A stretch of DNA of 64,000 nucleotides from an uncultured Tolumonas sp. GTDB taxonomy: Bacteria > Pseudomonadota > Gammaproteobacteria > Enterobacterales > Aeromonadaceae. The position numbers and the translations under genes are program-made. Below, piece by piece: positions 36,035-48,600 of the stretch; within the stretch, counting starts at the first letter, position 1, and every line of letters begins with the position of its first letter. The notes beneath the pieces are model-generated. The model made no database searches and was not told the origin of the DNA. It saw nothing but the letters and a program-made list of their open reading frames with translations. The DNA lies in the NCBI RefSeq assembly GCF_963678185.1, contig NZ_OY782757.1, positions 3,190,001 through 3,254,000 on the forward strand, read 5' to 3'.

Positions 36035-38479
36035 GTGGCTAAAAGCGTAATCCCAACGGTTTATCTCTACACTCAACAGCCCACGCATTCCTTTACGAGG
36101 GCTAAATCATCCACGATACAGTGTGTGACAAATTTTCAGCATGCCATTCGCGCACTCCGCCGTGACAATGAAAAAACACATATTTGGTTGGTGGCTTCGC
36201 CATCAGAATCACTTCAGCTTTATCAGTTAGCGATTGAGAAAAAATTAGATGGGATCATCGTTGAAGATAAGCGTTTTAAACTCAGCTCATCCACATGCTT
36301 CGAACGAGCCCTAGCTCAGTTTGCCTTGTCGCGTCATGAGGACGATGTTCTCAACATTATTGAAGAGTTAATAGAAGAAGCCTTATTTTTAACGCCAGTG
36401 AAAGTGGCTTATGAGGAAATGCTGGCCACGTTACGTGCCGCAGCGCCAGCAATTCACCTCCATCAATCCCCTGCCGACGAGCTTATTGAAGCCTCATTCA
36501 ATGAACGGTTTAACGAGCGAAAACAGCAAATCAAGCGTTTTATCTCCGTTGCCCCAGATAATCCGAATGTTACATTTATCACTGTCAACTATGGGGCAGA
36601 GCTCATTTCACAGATGGTAGATAACCCCGGTGTTTATTGCTTAGTTGCACCAATGGGCTCCGGCAAAACTCGCTCCGTCATCTTGCCATTTTTTGAACAA
36701 CTATGTGAAAACGGACACTATCCATTGTTGGCTGGCGCAAAACGCATATTGATGGGGAGCTTAGTCAATGATGACCGACATTATAAAAAAGCGCGACATC
36801 AGCTAGTAAAGCATCCTGATGGACAATTGCCACTGCCAGTGACCGGTACCGCAGGCGTGATCAACACGCTATTTCATGATGATTTTACAGAGCTGAGAGC
36901 GCACAGCGACACACTGTTAATTGAAGAGTATGAAGATGTGCAATCGCATCTCGTGAGCCGTGCAATTGGCGTGAGCGGTAAACTACGAGACCAGGCTAAA
37001 TTAAAAAGCCAGTTAAATGACCAGATCCAAAAAAGCAGATGTGTGGTGATAGCCGATGCCATGCTCAGTGATTTTAGCGCTAATGAACTAGCAAAAATCA
37101 GCGGCAAACCGGTCTACATTTGCCATCCAACCACAGTAAATGATGTAAAACCGAACCAAATCCTGTACTACCGTTCTGAATCGCTGCTGATTGAAAAACT
37201 GCATACACTGTTAATTGATGAAGAAAAAAATATCTTCACCTTTTCAGATTGTGCCAATAATGAAAATAAATCGCATTTTTTAACGCTTGCCAACCTTTTC
37301 AACAAAGCCGCTCGAACCTCTTTTATCATTGATCGCCGAACATCCAATACGGATGATGATATGCCGTATGAAGCGTTACTGAAAAACCTGGATACAGAGT
37401 TAAAAAAATACCAACATGTATTAATAAGCCCCATGATTAATTCCGGTGTTAGCATTCAAAATCAGCACTTTACCGAGGTTGCCGCCCTTGGCTATCGCAC
37501 TTTGATGCCAAATCAGCTTATTCAAACCCTTAAACGGGTACGCGATGCTGAGCGTATTCATCTACATTTAAATCTGAATAACACGTCCGATCCGGCACTT
37601 TTTTTCTCCCGCGATGAGCTACTAACCAGTGCAATTGCGCAAGATCATAAAGGCAACAGCAATACAAAACTGCTACGCCAAAACTACATCAATGACCCAG
37701 CTGCTATCGCGATATTAGAGCGGATGCTGTTTGAAAATCAGATGCGCCATGACCACGCCAATACCGTGCTGACCATTTTAGAACACTTGGGTTATGAAAT
37801 CGTTTATCAGCCAAAGGATAAAAAGAAGGAAGAACGAGGCTCCAAATTACTAAAAGCAGCAGAACGCGAAGAAGCCATTATCAAACAGGAAACGTTAACC
37901 ACTGCAACGAAGCAAGAAAATGAAACGGCTACTTACCTCGAGGCCAAGAATACATTGAGCCAATTTTACAAAGTGGCGACACCCCAAATCCCACAAGACA
38001 TTGTGGATTTTGACAATAAAGGAAAGGGTCGAAAAATTCTGACTGCAATGAAATATGCCCGACAGCCACCACCAAAGAGTGATGACATCACTATTAGTGA
38101 AGCTGCTAACTACACTTTTATAAAAAAGCTATTTAGTCTGCTCAATGTCGATCCCACTACTTTTACGGGAAAATTCAGCAGTAATGATGTAAAAAATTGC
38201 GTGGATTGGCTGACAACAGCAAAAGTAGAATTAGGTGATTTTGAGCAAAATGTATCTGCCATACTGAATAGAAATATGCTAAATGTTAAATCTGGCACAG
38301 TTAAAAATTACAGTCTAAATAAATTGAAGCAGTTCTTTAAAGAAAATTTTGCTCTTACAATTGAGACGATAAATCGTCCAACTATAAATGGTGTTCGCGA
38401 ATACATGTACCAGTTTCAGCGTACTGATACCAGCGGTAAAGCCGAAGATTACTATAAGATGATTTATAGCCATGAATAA
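36035..38479 (+). CDS. UL9/CyRepA1-like superfamily 2 helicase B, 814 aa
   Basis: Paralogue of helicase A. The GTG at 36035 is used because GGAG lies six bases upstream; a TTG at 36023 is also in frame. The core has Walker A VAPMGSGKT, motif II as LLIEEYEDV (Glu in place of the usual Asp), VIADAMLSD, LISPMINSGVSIQ and LIQTLKRVRDAERI. The block FENQMRHDHANTVLTILEHLGYEI near residue 570 matches FENQMRTNYERRVLLILDQLGF of helicase A, so the relation extends outside the ATPase core. The C-terminal part is Lys-rich and differs more. Two oriS-like repeats lie directly upstream. A role as origin-binding replication initiator is inferred. Confidence 0.75.
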   Translation: MAKSVIPTVYLYTQQPTHSFTRAKSSTIQCVTNFQHAIRALRRDNEKTHIWLVASPSESLQLYQLAIEKKLDGIIVEDKRFKLSSSTCFERALAQFALSRHEDDVLNIIEELIEEALFLTPVKVAYEEMLATLRAAAPAIHLHQSPADELIEASFNERFNERKQQIKRFISVAPDNPNVTFITVNYGAELISQMVDNPGVYCLVAPMGSGKTRSVILPFFEQLCENGHYPLLAGAKRILMGSLVNDDRHYKKARHQLVKHPDGQLPLPVTGTAGVINTLFHDDFTELRAHSDTLLIEEYEDVQSHLVSRAIGVSGKLRDQAKLKSQLNDQIQKSRCVVIADAMLSDFSANELAKISGKPVYICHPTTVNDVKPNQILYYRSESLLIEKLHTLLIDEEKNIFTFSDCANNENKSHFLTLANLFNKAARTSFIIDRRTSNTDDDMPYEALLKNLDTELKKYQHVLISPMINSGVSIQNQHFTEVAALGYRTLMPNQLIQTLKRVRDAERIHLHLNLNNTSDPALFFSRDELLTSAIAQDHKGNSNTKLLRQNYINDPAAIAILERMLFENQMRHDHANTVLTILEHLGYEIVYQPKDKKKEERGSKLLKAAEREEAIIKQETLTTATKQENETATYLEAKNTLSQFYKVATPQIPQDIVDFDNKGKGRKILTAMKYARQPPPKSDDITISEAANYTFIKKLFSLLNVDPTTFTGKFSSNDVKNCVDWLTTAKVELGDFEQNVSAILNRNMLNVKSGTVKNYSLNKLKQFFKENFALTIETINRPTINGVREYMYQFQRTDTSGKAEDYYKMIYSHE

Positions 38480-38561
38480 ATAACACAATAAGGCACATTT
38501 ATCGTTAGTGCCTTATCCGTTCATGGCTATGTCACGTATTTTATATTGGCACGAGTAATTA

Positions 38562-39242
38562 TTACTCTGCCGATTTCCTGATTCTATACCATGCTTGTTC
38601 CGGTATATTTTTTGGGTTATCGCGATCAGGTCGATTATATGAGGCTCTAGCAATACGTTCCAATGCATCAAACCAATATCCGGCTTCAGTAACAATACGT
38701 CTTAAATCGATAGCTTCTTTTTGTGCTAATTCAAATTTTTCTCGGGCGCCTTTAATTTGGTAATTCATGTTATTTGACATAATTTTGGCAATCTCTTTCA
38801 ATTTACCTAAATCAATCATCTGTTCAATCAATTGCGTCATTTCAGATCGTGCTGCTTGCAACTGAGTTTCGGTATCAATAACCTGTAATTTCACTTTCGC
38901 CAATTCGGCTTGATTTGCCTTCAAAATAGCCGTTTTGGCTTTAATTTCCTCAATTTCATCCAACATTTCTTCGTCTAATTTTAACTCTATCTTTATTTCT
39001 TGCAGGATTTCTTCGTTTTTTCTGTTTAACTCTCTGCTTTCAATTAAAATTAATTCTTTTTGCATCCACTGCACCCACGCAATTACTGCCTGCTATTGAT
39101 CCTCACTGACACCCCAGTATTGATGATCAGGATTATATCTCGGTCTTCTCAGTTTTGATTTCAGTGAGTTGGAAACATGTAAATTCTTTGAAAATTTAAT
39201 TCTTATTTCACCATCAACTTTTTGAATATTAATATCAAACAT
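38562..39242 (-). pseudogene. Coiled-coil protein gene interrupted by an in-frame amber codon
   Basis: An ATG at 39242, preceded by GGAG, opens a frame (MFDINIQKVDGEIRIKFSKN) that reaches TAG at 39093-39095 after 49 codons. The same frame continues without a break (QAVIAWVQWMQKELILIESR) for 177 more codons of strongly coiled-coil sequence to 38562. The upstream part ends NPDHQYWGVSEDQ and the downstream part begins like an uninterrupted helix, so the whole was one gene of about 226 residues; a single base change would remove the stop. Either it is a recent nonsense mutation, or the amber is read through, or the GTG at 39074 restarts translation to give a 170-aa protein. The function is unknown. 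A CAATCAC/GTGATTG palindrome lies 42 bases upstream. Confidence 0.7.
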
Positions 39243-39283
39243 TATAATTACTCCGTAAGTTTATATTTTATTTAACCTCCCAC

Positions 39284-39298
39284 CAATCACAGTGATTG
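39284..39298. promoter_or_regulatory. Palindrome CAATCAC-A-GTGATTG
   Basis: A perfect 7-bp inverted repeat lies upstream of the amber-split gene. It has the same arms as the site at 28726-28742 before helicase A, so one regulator may control both. Confidence 0.5.
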
Positions 39299-40076
39299 AA
39301 ACTATAATTATTGATATTAAATTAATTGTCAATCTATTTAATGAAAAATTAAAAAACAAATTACATCTGAATTAGCCTAAAAACAAATCCTAAAATAATC
39401 ACATCAATAGATGTCTTAAATATCAAAAAAAATGATTCCAATATCTATTCTCATTTTCAATAAAAATAAAAATAAAAATACAGCTTAAAAAATTAATTAA
39501 AAATACATTATGAATATTAAATCTATCGTAAAAAAAATCGAATATAGCGACCAGCGTCGTCATTACTAGATCCCATAGAAAAAACAAAAAAGAATCGCAG
39601 CGGTGAATGAATGTCTATAAATAGTCACCTTACTTAAATTTGGTTATTTTTGTATATAAAGTCGTAAAAAATTTATTACGGAAGACTAAATGATTGTTTA
39701 AATAATCAAGTAAATTTGACCACTGAAGGACAAACTGCCCGCTACCAGCCTACCAAAATCGATCATTGACCTGACACAACTTGAATGGGAACGTCGGTGG
39801 ATTACGCCACCAACAGGTGCTGACTTTCAGGCTATTGTCAGCTGAAAGGAGAAACAGCCACAGTAAACCGGCTAAAAATGATGAAAAGCAACGCAGTGGC
39901 TTACACATTATTACCCCATAACAACCCGATATGATAATGCGCGAAACTGCTCCAGCTTACTGGCCTGTTGTATATGTGGTAACCATCGATGTGAAATTGC
40001 ATGTAGTTTCATTAGAGAAATCGACAGCTCTTAATCATTGCCTTATTTCTTATTTCTATCTGAATTAGTTTTTGAC
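39299..40076. other. Intergenic region, AT-rich then mixed
   Basis: 39300-39700 is almost purely A and T with repeated AAAATA runs. 39730-39990 has ordinary composition. On the plus strand 39735-39845 reads LPATSLPKSIIDLTQLEWER then RWITPPTGADFQAIVS before a stop. It looks like coding sequence but has no standard start codon at a proper place, only GAAGGA before a CTG. It may be the end of a lost gene. Nothing else is recognised. Confidence 0.4.
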
Positions 40077-40367
40077 TTATTGATGATCAAGGTCCAGTTC
40101 AACATGTTCAAGTGGCACATCAATAAGCGGTTGTTCAAGTAGTATTCGAATTTTTTCATGTAGATTTTCCCGATGTTCTAGAGAATCCATTCCGATTTCA
40201 ACCTCAAGAATTTCGGTTCCATGCACTTGTAAAACATGGATGCCATGGGACATATAAACTGCTGATACATCTATTTCGTGCCCAATTCTTTTTCCATTAA
40301 CAACTGGGAATATCCAGTCATGTTGAGAAATTAGGTTACGAGTTAACGCATCAATATCGACTATCAT
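40077..40367 (-). CDS. Unknown protein, 96 aa
   Basis: The start at 40367 (MIVDIDALTRNLISQHDWIF) is supported by GGAG seven bases upstream. The product is acidic and ends with a His/Asp-rich tail (EHVELDLDHQ). It contains VSAVYMSHGIHVLQVHGTEI and no recognised domain. It is the outermost gene next to the IS3 target site. Confidence 0.55.
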   Translation of the reverse strand: MIVDIDALTRNLISQHDWIFPVVNGKRIGHEIDVSAVYMSHGIHVLQVHGTEILEVEIGMDSLEHRENLHEKIRILLEQPLIDVPLEHVELDLDHQ

Positions 40368-40512
40368 TATTGTTCTCCAATACACATATTTGTCCTTTTG
40401 TAACATATAAAAGCAACAATTCAATACCCTGAATACAACAGCAAGATCCTCTTTTCGTCAGCGTCCAATGATCGCATCTGGCATAGGCCATTAATACTCG
40501 TGTAGTGGCCCA

Positions 40513-40970
<458 letters not shown>

Positions 40971-41062
40971 TGCGTAATTGCATTCATTTGATCACTTAAT
41001 TGCATTGCATCTGATCGGTTGTTTGCATTCGATTTGCACACTCAGTTGCATTCGATCTGATC
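40971..41062 (+). repeat. Transposon end (second copy), four phased TTGCAT sites
   Basis: TTGCAT sites at offsets 8, 30, 53 and 76 from the tip. It is nearly identical to the end at 18206 and shares about 92 bp with the end at 976. It abuts the interrupted IS3 orfB. Confidence 0.8.
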
Positions 41063-41391
41063 TTTTCAAACAGTACTTACTATAACTATCAGCGATCAGT
41101 TCTTGTCGCTTTCCGATAGATCCACCGACGAGAACATGGCTTATAAGTCCATAATGTGTCTTTATTCAGCAAAAGCCTTTTTGTCACCACTGCGTCCTAG
41201 GCTAAATTCGTTTTGCGAATTGTTTAGTACCACCCGGATCTATGCCTCCGCTCACAAGATCCATTTAAATCACATTCTGTTGTTTGTTTTTTAAACATCG
41301 ATTAACTACACTTCTTGCAAAAAATAACACCAATTTGCGCGTGTTAACATAAAGCAGAACGACGGAGATCGATCTGCAACGGGAATAAAAT

Positions 41392-43548
41392 ATGGATAAC
41401 ACCTCCGTTAATGAGCCGCCGGACGCGGTTGATTTTGGCGATCCTTCTCCAGACACCGGTTTGCTGTGCCTGGTCATGCTGGCCCGCTTTCATGGCATTG
41501 CTACCGAGCCTGACCAGCTAGCACATGAGTTCTCCGAAAGTGGTCAACCCTTCGGCAATACCGAGATTCTTCTCGCTGCTAAAAAGCTCTCTCTTAAAGC
41601 CAAATTAGTTTCAACCACACTGCCTCGCTTACCCCAAACCCCATTGCCTTGTATGGCGTTATTGCATAACGGGCACTACGTCATTCTGGCCCGCGCCGAT
41701 GAAAATCAGATTCTCATTCAAGACCCGTTAGTGGGTCGTCCGCAGGTAGTTCGCCCTGATGAATTTGCTGAGCGCTGGAGTGGCAAGCTGATTCTGTTTA
41801 CCTCGCGGGCCTCATTGGCCGGTGAGCTGCGCAAGTTCGATTTCTCTTGGTTTATCCCTGCTGTTGTTAAATACCGCAAGTTGCTGCTGGAAGTGCTGGC
41901 GGTGAGTCTGGTGTTACAGCTGTTTGCCTTAGTCACGCCGATGTTCTTTCAGGTGGTGATGGATAAAGTGCTGGTGCACAAAGGCTTCAGTACCCTGGAT
42001 GTGATTGCCATGGGCTTACTGGTGGTTGTGACGTTTGAGGTAATACTGACTGGATTGCGTAGTTATGTGTTTTCTCACACCACCAGTCGAATGGATGTGG
42101 AATTGGGTGCTTCCTTGTTCCGGCATTTATTGCATTTGCCGCTGGCCTATTTTCAGGCGCGTCGGGTGGGTGATTCGGTGGCACGCGTGCGCGAGCTGGA
42201 AAATATCCGCTCCTTTCTGACCGGCAATGCCATTACCGTGGTGCTCGATTTGTTGTTTTCGGTGGTGTTCATTTCGGTGATGTTTTACTACAGCACCACG
42301 CTAACGTTGATTGTGCTAGCCTCTTTGCCTTGTTACATCATCTTATCGGTTTGTTTTACCCCCATGCTGCGCACCCGCCTGAATGAGAAGTTTATGCGCG
42401 GGGCCGAGAATCAGGCGTTTCTGGTGGAAACGGTGTCGGGCATTGATACCGTGAAAGCCATGGCAGTTGAACCGCAAACCACCCGGCAGTGGGATAAACA
42501 ACTGGCCGGTTATGTAGCGGCCAGCTTTAAAACCACCACTTTGAATACGTTGGCAAACAGTGGCGTCACCCTGATTAGTAAAATCGTCACCGTGGCGACC
42601 TTGTGGTTCGGGGCGCGAGCGGTAATCGGTGCCGAGCTAACCGTGGGTCAGTTGATTGCTTTTAATATGCTCTCGGGGCAGGTGGCCCAACCGGTGATGC
42701 GTTTAGCCCAGCTGTGGACGGAATTCCAGCAGGTCGGTATCTCGATGCAACGCTTAGGTGACATTCTCAATACTCGAACTGAAGTAGCCGGTAATAATCT
42801 GGTGTTACCACCGATTAAAGGTGCCATTCATTTTGATGATTTGCATTTTCGCTACCGCCCCGATGCGCCCTTAATTCTCAAGAACATCAACCTGCGCATT
42901 GCACCGGGCGAAGTGATTGGTGTGGTCGGTCGTTCCGGCTCGGGTAAAAGCACCTTAACCAAACTGATTCAACGGCTGTATGTGCCGGAACAAGGCCGCG
43001 TGCTGATTGATGGCATTGACCTGTCGGTGGCCGATGCCTCGTCGCTGCGCCGTCAGATTGGCGTGGTGTTACAAGAGAACATCTTATTTAACCGCTCAAT
43101 TCGGGAAAACATTGCCCTGACCGACCCCGGTGCACCCTTGGAAGCCGTGATGCAAGCCGCCCGGTTAGCCGGGGCGCATGAGTTTATTACTGAATTACCG
43201 GAAGGCTATGACACGCCCGTCGGCGAACACGGCACCGGGCTTTCCGGTGGGCAGCGACAGCGCATTGCCATTGCCCGCGCTTTACTCAGTAACCCCCGTA
43301 TTCTGATATTTGATGAAGCCACCAGTGCACTGGATTATGAATCGGAACATATCATCCAAAAGAACATGCGCGCCATTTGTCAGGGCCGCACCGTCATCAT
43401 CATTGCGCATCGTTTATCGGCAGTGCGTCAGGCCAACCGAATTCTCGTCATGGACAAAGGACAAATTATCGAAACCGGTAATCATCAGGCACTGATGCAA
43501 CACGAGGGTGGCATGTATCGTCACTTGTATAACCTGCAACAAGGATGA
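41392..43548 (+). CDS. Type I secretion ABC exporter, second copy, 718 aa
   Basis: The protein sequence equals the copy at 15629-17785 over all 718 residues. It has the inactive C39-like domain with Thr22, the same membrane region and the same nucleotide-binding motifs (GRSGSGKS at 513, LSGGQ at 617). The DNA is also practically identical within the gene, whereas upstream DNA and the genes downstream differ by several to fifteen percent. This points to recent gene conversion or crossover in this stretch. It should be functional, and could export the RTX protein of the other copy. Confidence 0.95.
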   Translation: MDNTSVNEPPDAVDFGDPSPDTGLLCLVMLARFHGIATEPDQLAHEFSESGQPFGNTEILLAAKKLSLKAKLVSTTLPRLPQTPLPCMALLHNGHYVILARADENQILIQDPLVGRPQVVRPDEFAERWSGKLILFTSRASLAGELRKFDFSWFIPAVVKYRKLLLEVLAVSLVLQLFALVTPMFFQVVMDKVLVHKGFSTLDVIAMGLLVVVTFEVILTGLRSYVFSHTTSRMDVELGASLFRHLLHLPLAYFQARRVGDSVARVRELENIRSFLTGNAITVVLDLLFSVVFISVMFYYSTTLTLIVLASLPCYIILSVCFTPMLRTRLNEKFMRGAENQAFLVETVSGIDTVKAMAVEPQTTRQWDKQLAGYVAASFKTTTLNTLANSGVTLISKIVTVATLWFGARAVIGAELTVGQLIAFNMLSGQVAQPVMRLAQLWTEFQQVGISMQRLGDILNTRTEVAGNNLVLPPIKGAIHFDDLHFRYRPDAPLILKNINLRIAPGEVIGVVGRSGSGKSTLTKLIQRLYVPEQGRVLIDGIDLSVADASSLRRQIGVVLQENILFNRSIRENIALTDPGAPLEAVMQAARLAGAHEFITELPEGYDTPVGEHGTGLSGGQRQRIAIARALLSNPRILIFDEATSALDYESEHIIQKNMRAICQGRTVIIIAHRLSAVRQANRILVMDKGQIIETGNHQALMQHEGGMYRHLYNLQQG

Positions 43549-44987
43549 TGAGAATGGGAAATACGATGGCAGCATTCAAAGAACTGATACAGCGTTATCA
43601 GTTGGTTTGGCAACACGCCTGGGCGCGTCGCCATGAAATGGAAGCCCCCAACCGTTTACCACATGAATTGCAGTTTTTACCCGCCGCATTGGCGCTACAG
43701 GAAAGCCCCGTTTCCCCCAAACCACGACTGGCGATGTGGTTACTAATGAGCTTTGCCCTCATCGCCCTGCTGTGGGCCTGCTTGGGCAAAATCGATATCG
43801 TCGCCAGTGCGCAGGGTAAAATCGTACCAAGTGACCGCATTAAAACCATTCAGCCACTGGAAACCTCCACCGTCAGTGCCATCTATGTCAAAGAAGGGCA
43901 ACACGTTGAAGCCGGAGATGCACTGATTGATTTTGATGCCACCGATGCCAGTGCCGATATTGAACACCTGCAAAGTGCGCTCAATGATGGTCGCCTACAA
44001 ACTATCCGCACCCAAACCATGTTGCTGAGTCTCGACACCGACAATCGCAGCCAACATGAACCCATGCTGCCCAAGTTCGATGACATCCCCACGCTGCGCC
44101 AAACCCAAGAACAGGCGTTACTGGACAGTGAATGGCAGGAGTTCAGCACCAAGCAAGCGCAGCTCGATGCGTCACTCAAAACCAAACAGGCGGAACAGCG
44201 CAGCTACGCCGAAACCGTACACAAACTGCAACGCAGCCTTGTCATCACCCGCGCACGGGCCACCGATTACGCCAAACTGGATAAGCAAAGTTATATCCCA
44301 CGGCATGATTATCTTGATGCCCAGCAAAAGCTTATCGACCAGGAAGGTGAACTGGCGAACCAGCAACAACAACTGCAACAGCTGACTTCCGAAATTGAAG
44401 AGGTGAAACGCCAGCAACAAGCGCTCACTGCGGAAACGCTGCGTAACCTGCAAGACAAACTGCGCGAAGGCAAACAGCAAACCGTGCAATATCAGCAAGA
44501 ACTCATCAAAGCGCAACAACACGGCAAACTGCGTCGCCTCACCGCACCGGTGGCTGGCACCGTGCAACAACTGGCGACCCACACCGTTAGCGGTGTCGTC
44601 ACCCCCGCACAAGCTTTAATGATTATCGTGCCACAAGACAACCCGCTCGAAATTGAAGCCTATATCGAAAACAAAGACATCGGCTTTGTGTATGCAGGGC
44701 AAGAAGCCGAAGCCAAAATCGAGACGTTCCCCTACACCAAATACGGCACCATTCACGCCGAAGTTACCGATGTATCTAACGATGCAGTGAATGATGAAAA
44801 GAAAGGCTTAATTTACACCGCCCACGTCAAGCTCGACCGCACCACCATTCCAGTGGAAAACAAAACCGTGAATTTAACACCGGGCATGACGGTGACGGTA
44901 GAAATAAAAACCGGGAAACGGCGCGTGATGGAATACTTCCTAAGCCCGCTGATGGAATATCAGAGTGAGAGCTTTAAAGAAAGGTAA
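43545..44987 (+). CDS. HlyD-family adaptor, second copy, 480 aa
   Basis: Same architecture as 14190-15632 (one transmembrane helix, Gln-rich coiled coils, C-terminal [14 protein letters not shown]). Only a handful of residues differ, for example [23 protein letters not shown] and HTVSGVVTP. The start overlaps the exporter stop (ATGA). It appears intact. Confidence 0.92.
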   Translation: MMRMGNTMAAFKELIQRYQLVWQHAWARRHEMEAPNRLPHELQFLPAALALQESPVSPKPRLAMWLLMSFALIALLWACLGKIDIVASAQGKIVPSDRIKTIQPLETSTVSAIYVKEGQHVEAGDALIDFDATDASADIEHLQSALNDGRLQTIRTQTMLLSLDTDNRSQHEPMLPKFDDIPTLRQTQEQALLDSEWQEFSTKQAQLDASLKTKQAEQRSYAETVHKLQRSLVITRARATDYAKLDKQSYIPRHDYLDAQQKLIDQEGELANQQQQLQQLTSEIEEVKRQQQALTAETLRNLQDKLREGKQQTVQYQQELIKAQQHGKLRRLTAPVAGTVQQLATHTVSGVVTPAQALMIIVPQDNPLEIEAYIENKDIGFVYAGQEAEAKIETFPYTKYGTIHAEVTDVSNDAVNDEKKGLIYTAHVKLDRTTIPVENKTVNLTPGMTVTVEIKTGKRRVMEYFLSPLMEYQSESFKER

Positions 44988-45041
44988 TGTAACCATGAGC
45001 CGTAAAAACAAATGCACTAAAGAAAACACAAAGGAAACAGC

Positions 45042-45635
45042 ATGATAGCGCTTTCACTCTTGTTTGGAATTATTGTTGTCGGTTCTATCTGGTTTTTTAT
45101 TGGCCGGTTTATCTGGCGAAAAACGTTTAACCGATTTATTCGACATCGACCGACACTCATTGTCGTGACATTGTTGCTTATTCCGGTCTGGTTTGTGGGT
45201 CCCTTCATGGATGAAATTATCGGGGCCCCTAAATTTGAGCAGCTCTGTCAGCAACTGCCTCCGGTCACTTTTACCGAGCCGGTGGATGTTGGGCCCGGTA
45301 AGTTTTTTGACGAAAACGGCAAGCCGCGTTGGGAAAATGTGCAGGATTTCATGGTTCATTTTAAAAAGGATTGGCGTGAACTATTTGACTCGAGAGATTC
45401 CTGGTCACTAATCACCCGTTGGCCGATGCCGATTGGTGAATATCATTATGAAGTTGTTGAAAAAAAAACCGGCCGCGTCGTGGTGTTATCCCGAACAATT
45501 CTCTCGCCTGGCGGATTAGTACGACGCATTTTTGGGTTGAGTCTGATTTTCAGACGTTATTCATGTACTGACCGAGGTTTTCCTCCTGACGAGGAATTAA
45601 TTCGTTTTAAACCGCAACAAGGAGAGCATAAATGA
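45042..45635 (+). CDS. Membrane-anchored partner protein, second copy, 197 aa
   Basis: About 85% identical to 13542-14135, same length, same two hydrophobic segments and C-terminal YSCTDRGFP. The changes concentrate in the hydrophilic domain (for example TFTEPVDVG and the end RFKPQQGEHK), as the N-terminal parts of the RTX partners also differ. Such co-variation fits a protein that pairs with the RTX N-terminal region, though drift would look similar. Overlap with the RTX start is four bases. Confidence 0.8.
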   Translation: MIALSLLFGIIVVGSIWFFIGRFIWRKTFNRFIRHRPTLIVVTLLLIPVWFVGPFMDEIIGAPKFEQLCQQLPPVTFTEPVDVGPGKFFDENGKPRWENVQDFMVHFKKDWRELFDSRDSWSLITRWPMPIGEYHYEVVEKKTGRVVVLSRTILSPGGLVRRIFGLSLIFRRYSCTDRGFPPDEELIRFKPQQGEHK

Positions 45636-48600
45636 GCACAGAGGAAACGATGAGTGTCGTTGAGCACTCTTTTTACGATGCAGTATTGGCTGATATTGTG
45701 TACGTCAATATTGATGGCGAAGTAACTGGAAAATCAGGTTTTACCAAAGGACTGCACGGGGAAGATTTGGCTAAATTAATTGCACCAGAATTAACCAAGC
45801 CATTAGCTGATCAAATTGGTGATCGATTTATTGTTCTGGATGTCAAAAATGACCCAATCAGTGGCTATCAAGGGGTTTTATTTAAAGACTTGGTTTCCGG
45901 TGACGTTATTTTGGCAAACCGGGGAACAGCCGGATGGACTGATATAGATGAAGATGTCGATTTAGCCTTATTATCTGGTGTTGCAAGAAATGAAATCATC
46001 ACCATGGTAAATTGGTGGAATGATATTTCGCGTCCACAAGGGACAGCTTATACAGCATTAACAAACAACTTAGGGGCATTTTCTTCAGCAGGAACACAAA
46101 TCGCGTCTGGTGCTGATGTTGATGTTATCGCGACGGCAATTGCCCAGAATAAATTTCGTGTAGTCGGGCATTCGCTGGGTGGTCATTTAACCACTGTATT
46201 TGCAAGTTTATTTCATGATCAAGTTTCGGCATCCAGTACCTTTAATGGTGCGGGTATTGATTCAATCGGTATTTATGCGACCGGTGCATTAAATCAGCTC
46301 ATGAAAGATTTTTTGGTCGGGAAACCATTAGATCAACTAGCTGACATCTTAGGTGTTACAGCAGTATTACCGCAAAACTCACAGAATAACTATTACGCAG
46401 AGAATGGCTTTAGTTTAACCACCAGTGACTGGATATTTTCACAAATCGGCAAGCATATTGGTTTAGAAAACGAGCAAAGCAACGTGGCATTTTGGCAAAA
46501 CCATTCGATGTATAAATTGACCGATTTACTGGCATTATATGCAACTTTAGCCAAACTTCAGCCAGATATTGATATTCAAACGCTGAATGGATTGGCTAAA
46601 GCCAGTAGTAATGAATCCGTTAATTCACTTGAAAATATGCTTGATAGTGTTCGTCGTTTTTTCAGCGGGGAGTCTATAACGCTAACACCCGTTGTAGATA
46701 GCGGAGGCGATTGGGAAGACAACACCATGCCGCCAGAAAGAATCGCCTTTCACACTAATTTACAGAATCTTGGCGACCAAATCTCTTCTTTAGAAACCTT
46801 ACTAGGCAAAGTAAGACTCACACTGCCATCCAGCGATAGTGAGTCACTAGCCCGAAATGATTTCAGTGTATTTTTAAGTCTATTGACGTTAAGCCCTGTT
46901 GTTATTCGTGGTAATGACGCAATGAGTCAGGCAGATCTCGACGCATTACTAAAAACAGCGTGGGAGCCTGAATACCAACAATGGCACGATGATATAAACA
47001 AACCCGATACACAACGCACGTTTACCGATACCTATTTGCAAGACAGAGCCAAGATGCTGTCTTACATTATTCAGGCAAACCAGCAGAATATTTTACCTTC
47101 AGCGGAAGGTTCTCTCGCCGTAACAAGTTATGAACTTGGGAAAAGCGAAGCATGGCAACTATCTGATTTAGCTACTCATAAACAGTTATCGGTTACGGTG
47201 AATAATGGCTCTTATCAAAATGAATATGATAATGGGCAGTTACGGGATCATTTTGCAATCACCTTTGGTTCTCAATCAGATGACTCGTTGAATGGCAGTG
47301 CAGGTGTCGATCATATCTATGGCGATGCCGGTAGCGATGTCATCTATGGCAATGCCAGTAATGATTATCTTGAAGGTAATGTTGGCAATGACGAGCTCCA
47401 TGGTGGGGATAATGACGATATTCTCATCGGTGGCGCTGGTGACGATACGCTTAATGGTGATGCCGGCAATGATTATTTGGAAGGCGGCCTAGGTATTGAT
47501 ACCTACCGGATTGTCAGTGGTGAAGACACCGACACAATCCTTGATGCCGACGGTTTCGGTTACATTCAGTGGGATGATCTGATCCTCTCTGGTTCTTCAG
47601 GATTAGCTGCTGATAAATGGAAACATCCTGGGGATGGTGTTTGGCAGGATTTAACCAATAATATCAGCTATATCCTCTCCCTTCAGGCTGATGGTAAAAA
47701 TCAGCTCATCATCTTCAAAGGCAGCGAAAAGCTGATTGTGAATGGCTGGAAAGAAGGTGATTTAAATATCAGTGGGTTAGCGGGCAATACCGATGCTGCC
47801 GATATTCCGGATACGTCGGTGAATTCAACTACTTCCCGCACCATTCTCGGTGACCCGAACCCGATTGATGATGACCCGAATACAGCGGGTATTCAATATC
47901 GCTATGATGCCTTAGGTAATGTGATTGGAAATGGTCAGTTACCCGGTCGGGATGACATCCTTTATGGCAGTGCCGGTAATGACGCCATCAATGGGCTCGG
48001 TGGCAATGATGAGATCCATGCAACGCAAGGCGGTAATGATGTCATTGATGGCGGAACCGGCAATGACTTTATCTACGCCGGAACCGGGCAAAATAAAATC
48101 TATGGTGGTGATGGGTCTGACGCCATTGTGGGAGGATACAGCAAAGACATTATTTTTGGTGATACCGAGGTGACGGACATAGCGGCCTATATTAGCGCGA
48201 GTCGTTCAGCTGCATCTGTCGATGCCAAGGGGGATTTTTTAGCTGGCCATAGTGGTGATGATGTTCTGATTTCTGGTGCCAAAAATGACACCATTGAAGG
48301 TGGTGATGGTGCCGATTTAATCGTTTCCGGCGCAGGGAATGATTTTATTGACGCAGACGGCAATAATTTTGTGAATAACTTTAACTACTCATGGACATTT
48401 CAGGATACCTCGACGGACAGTAAACCATGGGATACCTATTTACTCTCTGAATCTTATGCATTTCTTCCTGATGGTAGTGGCGATGATACGGTCTATGCTG
48501 GCGCGGGTAATGATGTGGCCTGGCTTGGTAAAGGAAATGATAAAGCCTATGGCGGCGATGGTAACGATGAATTGTACGGCGATGAAGGCAATGATGTTCT

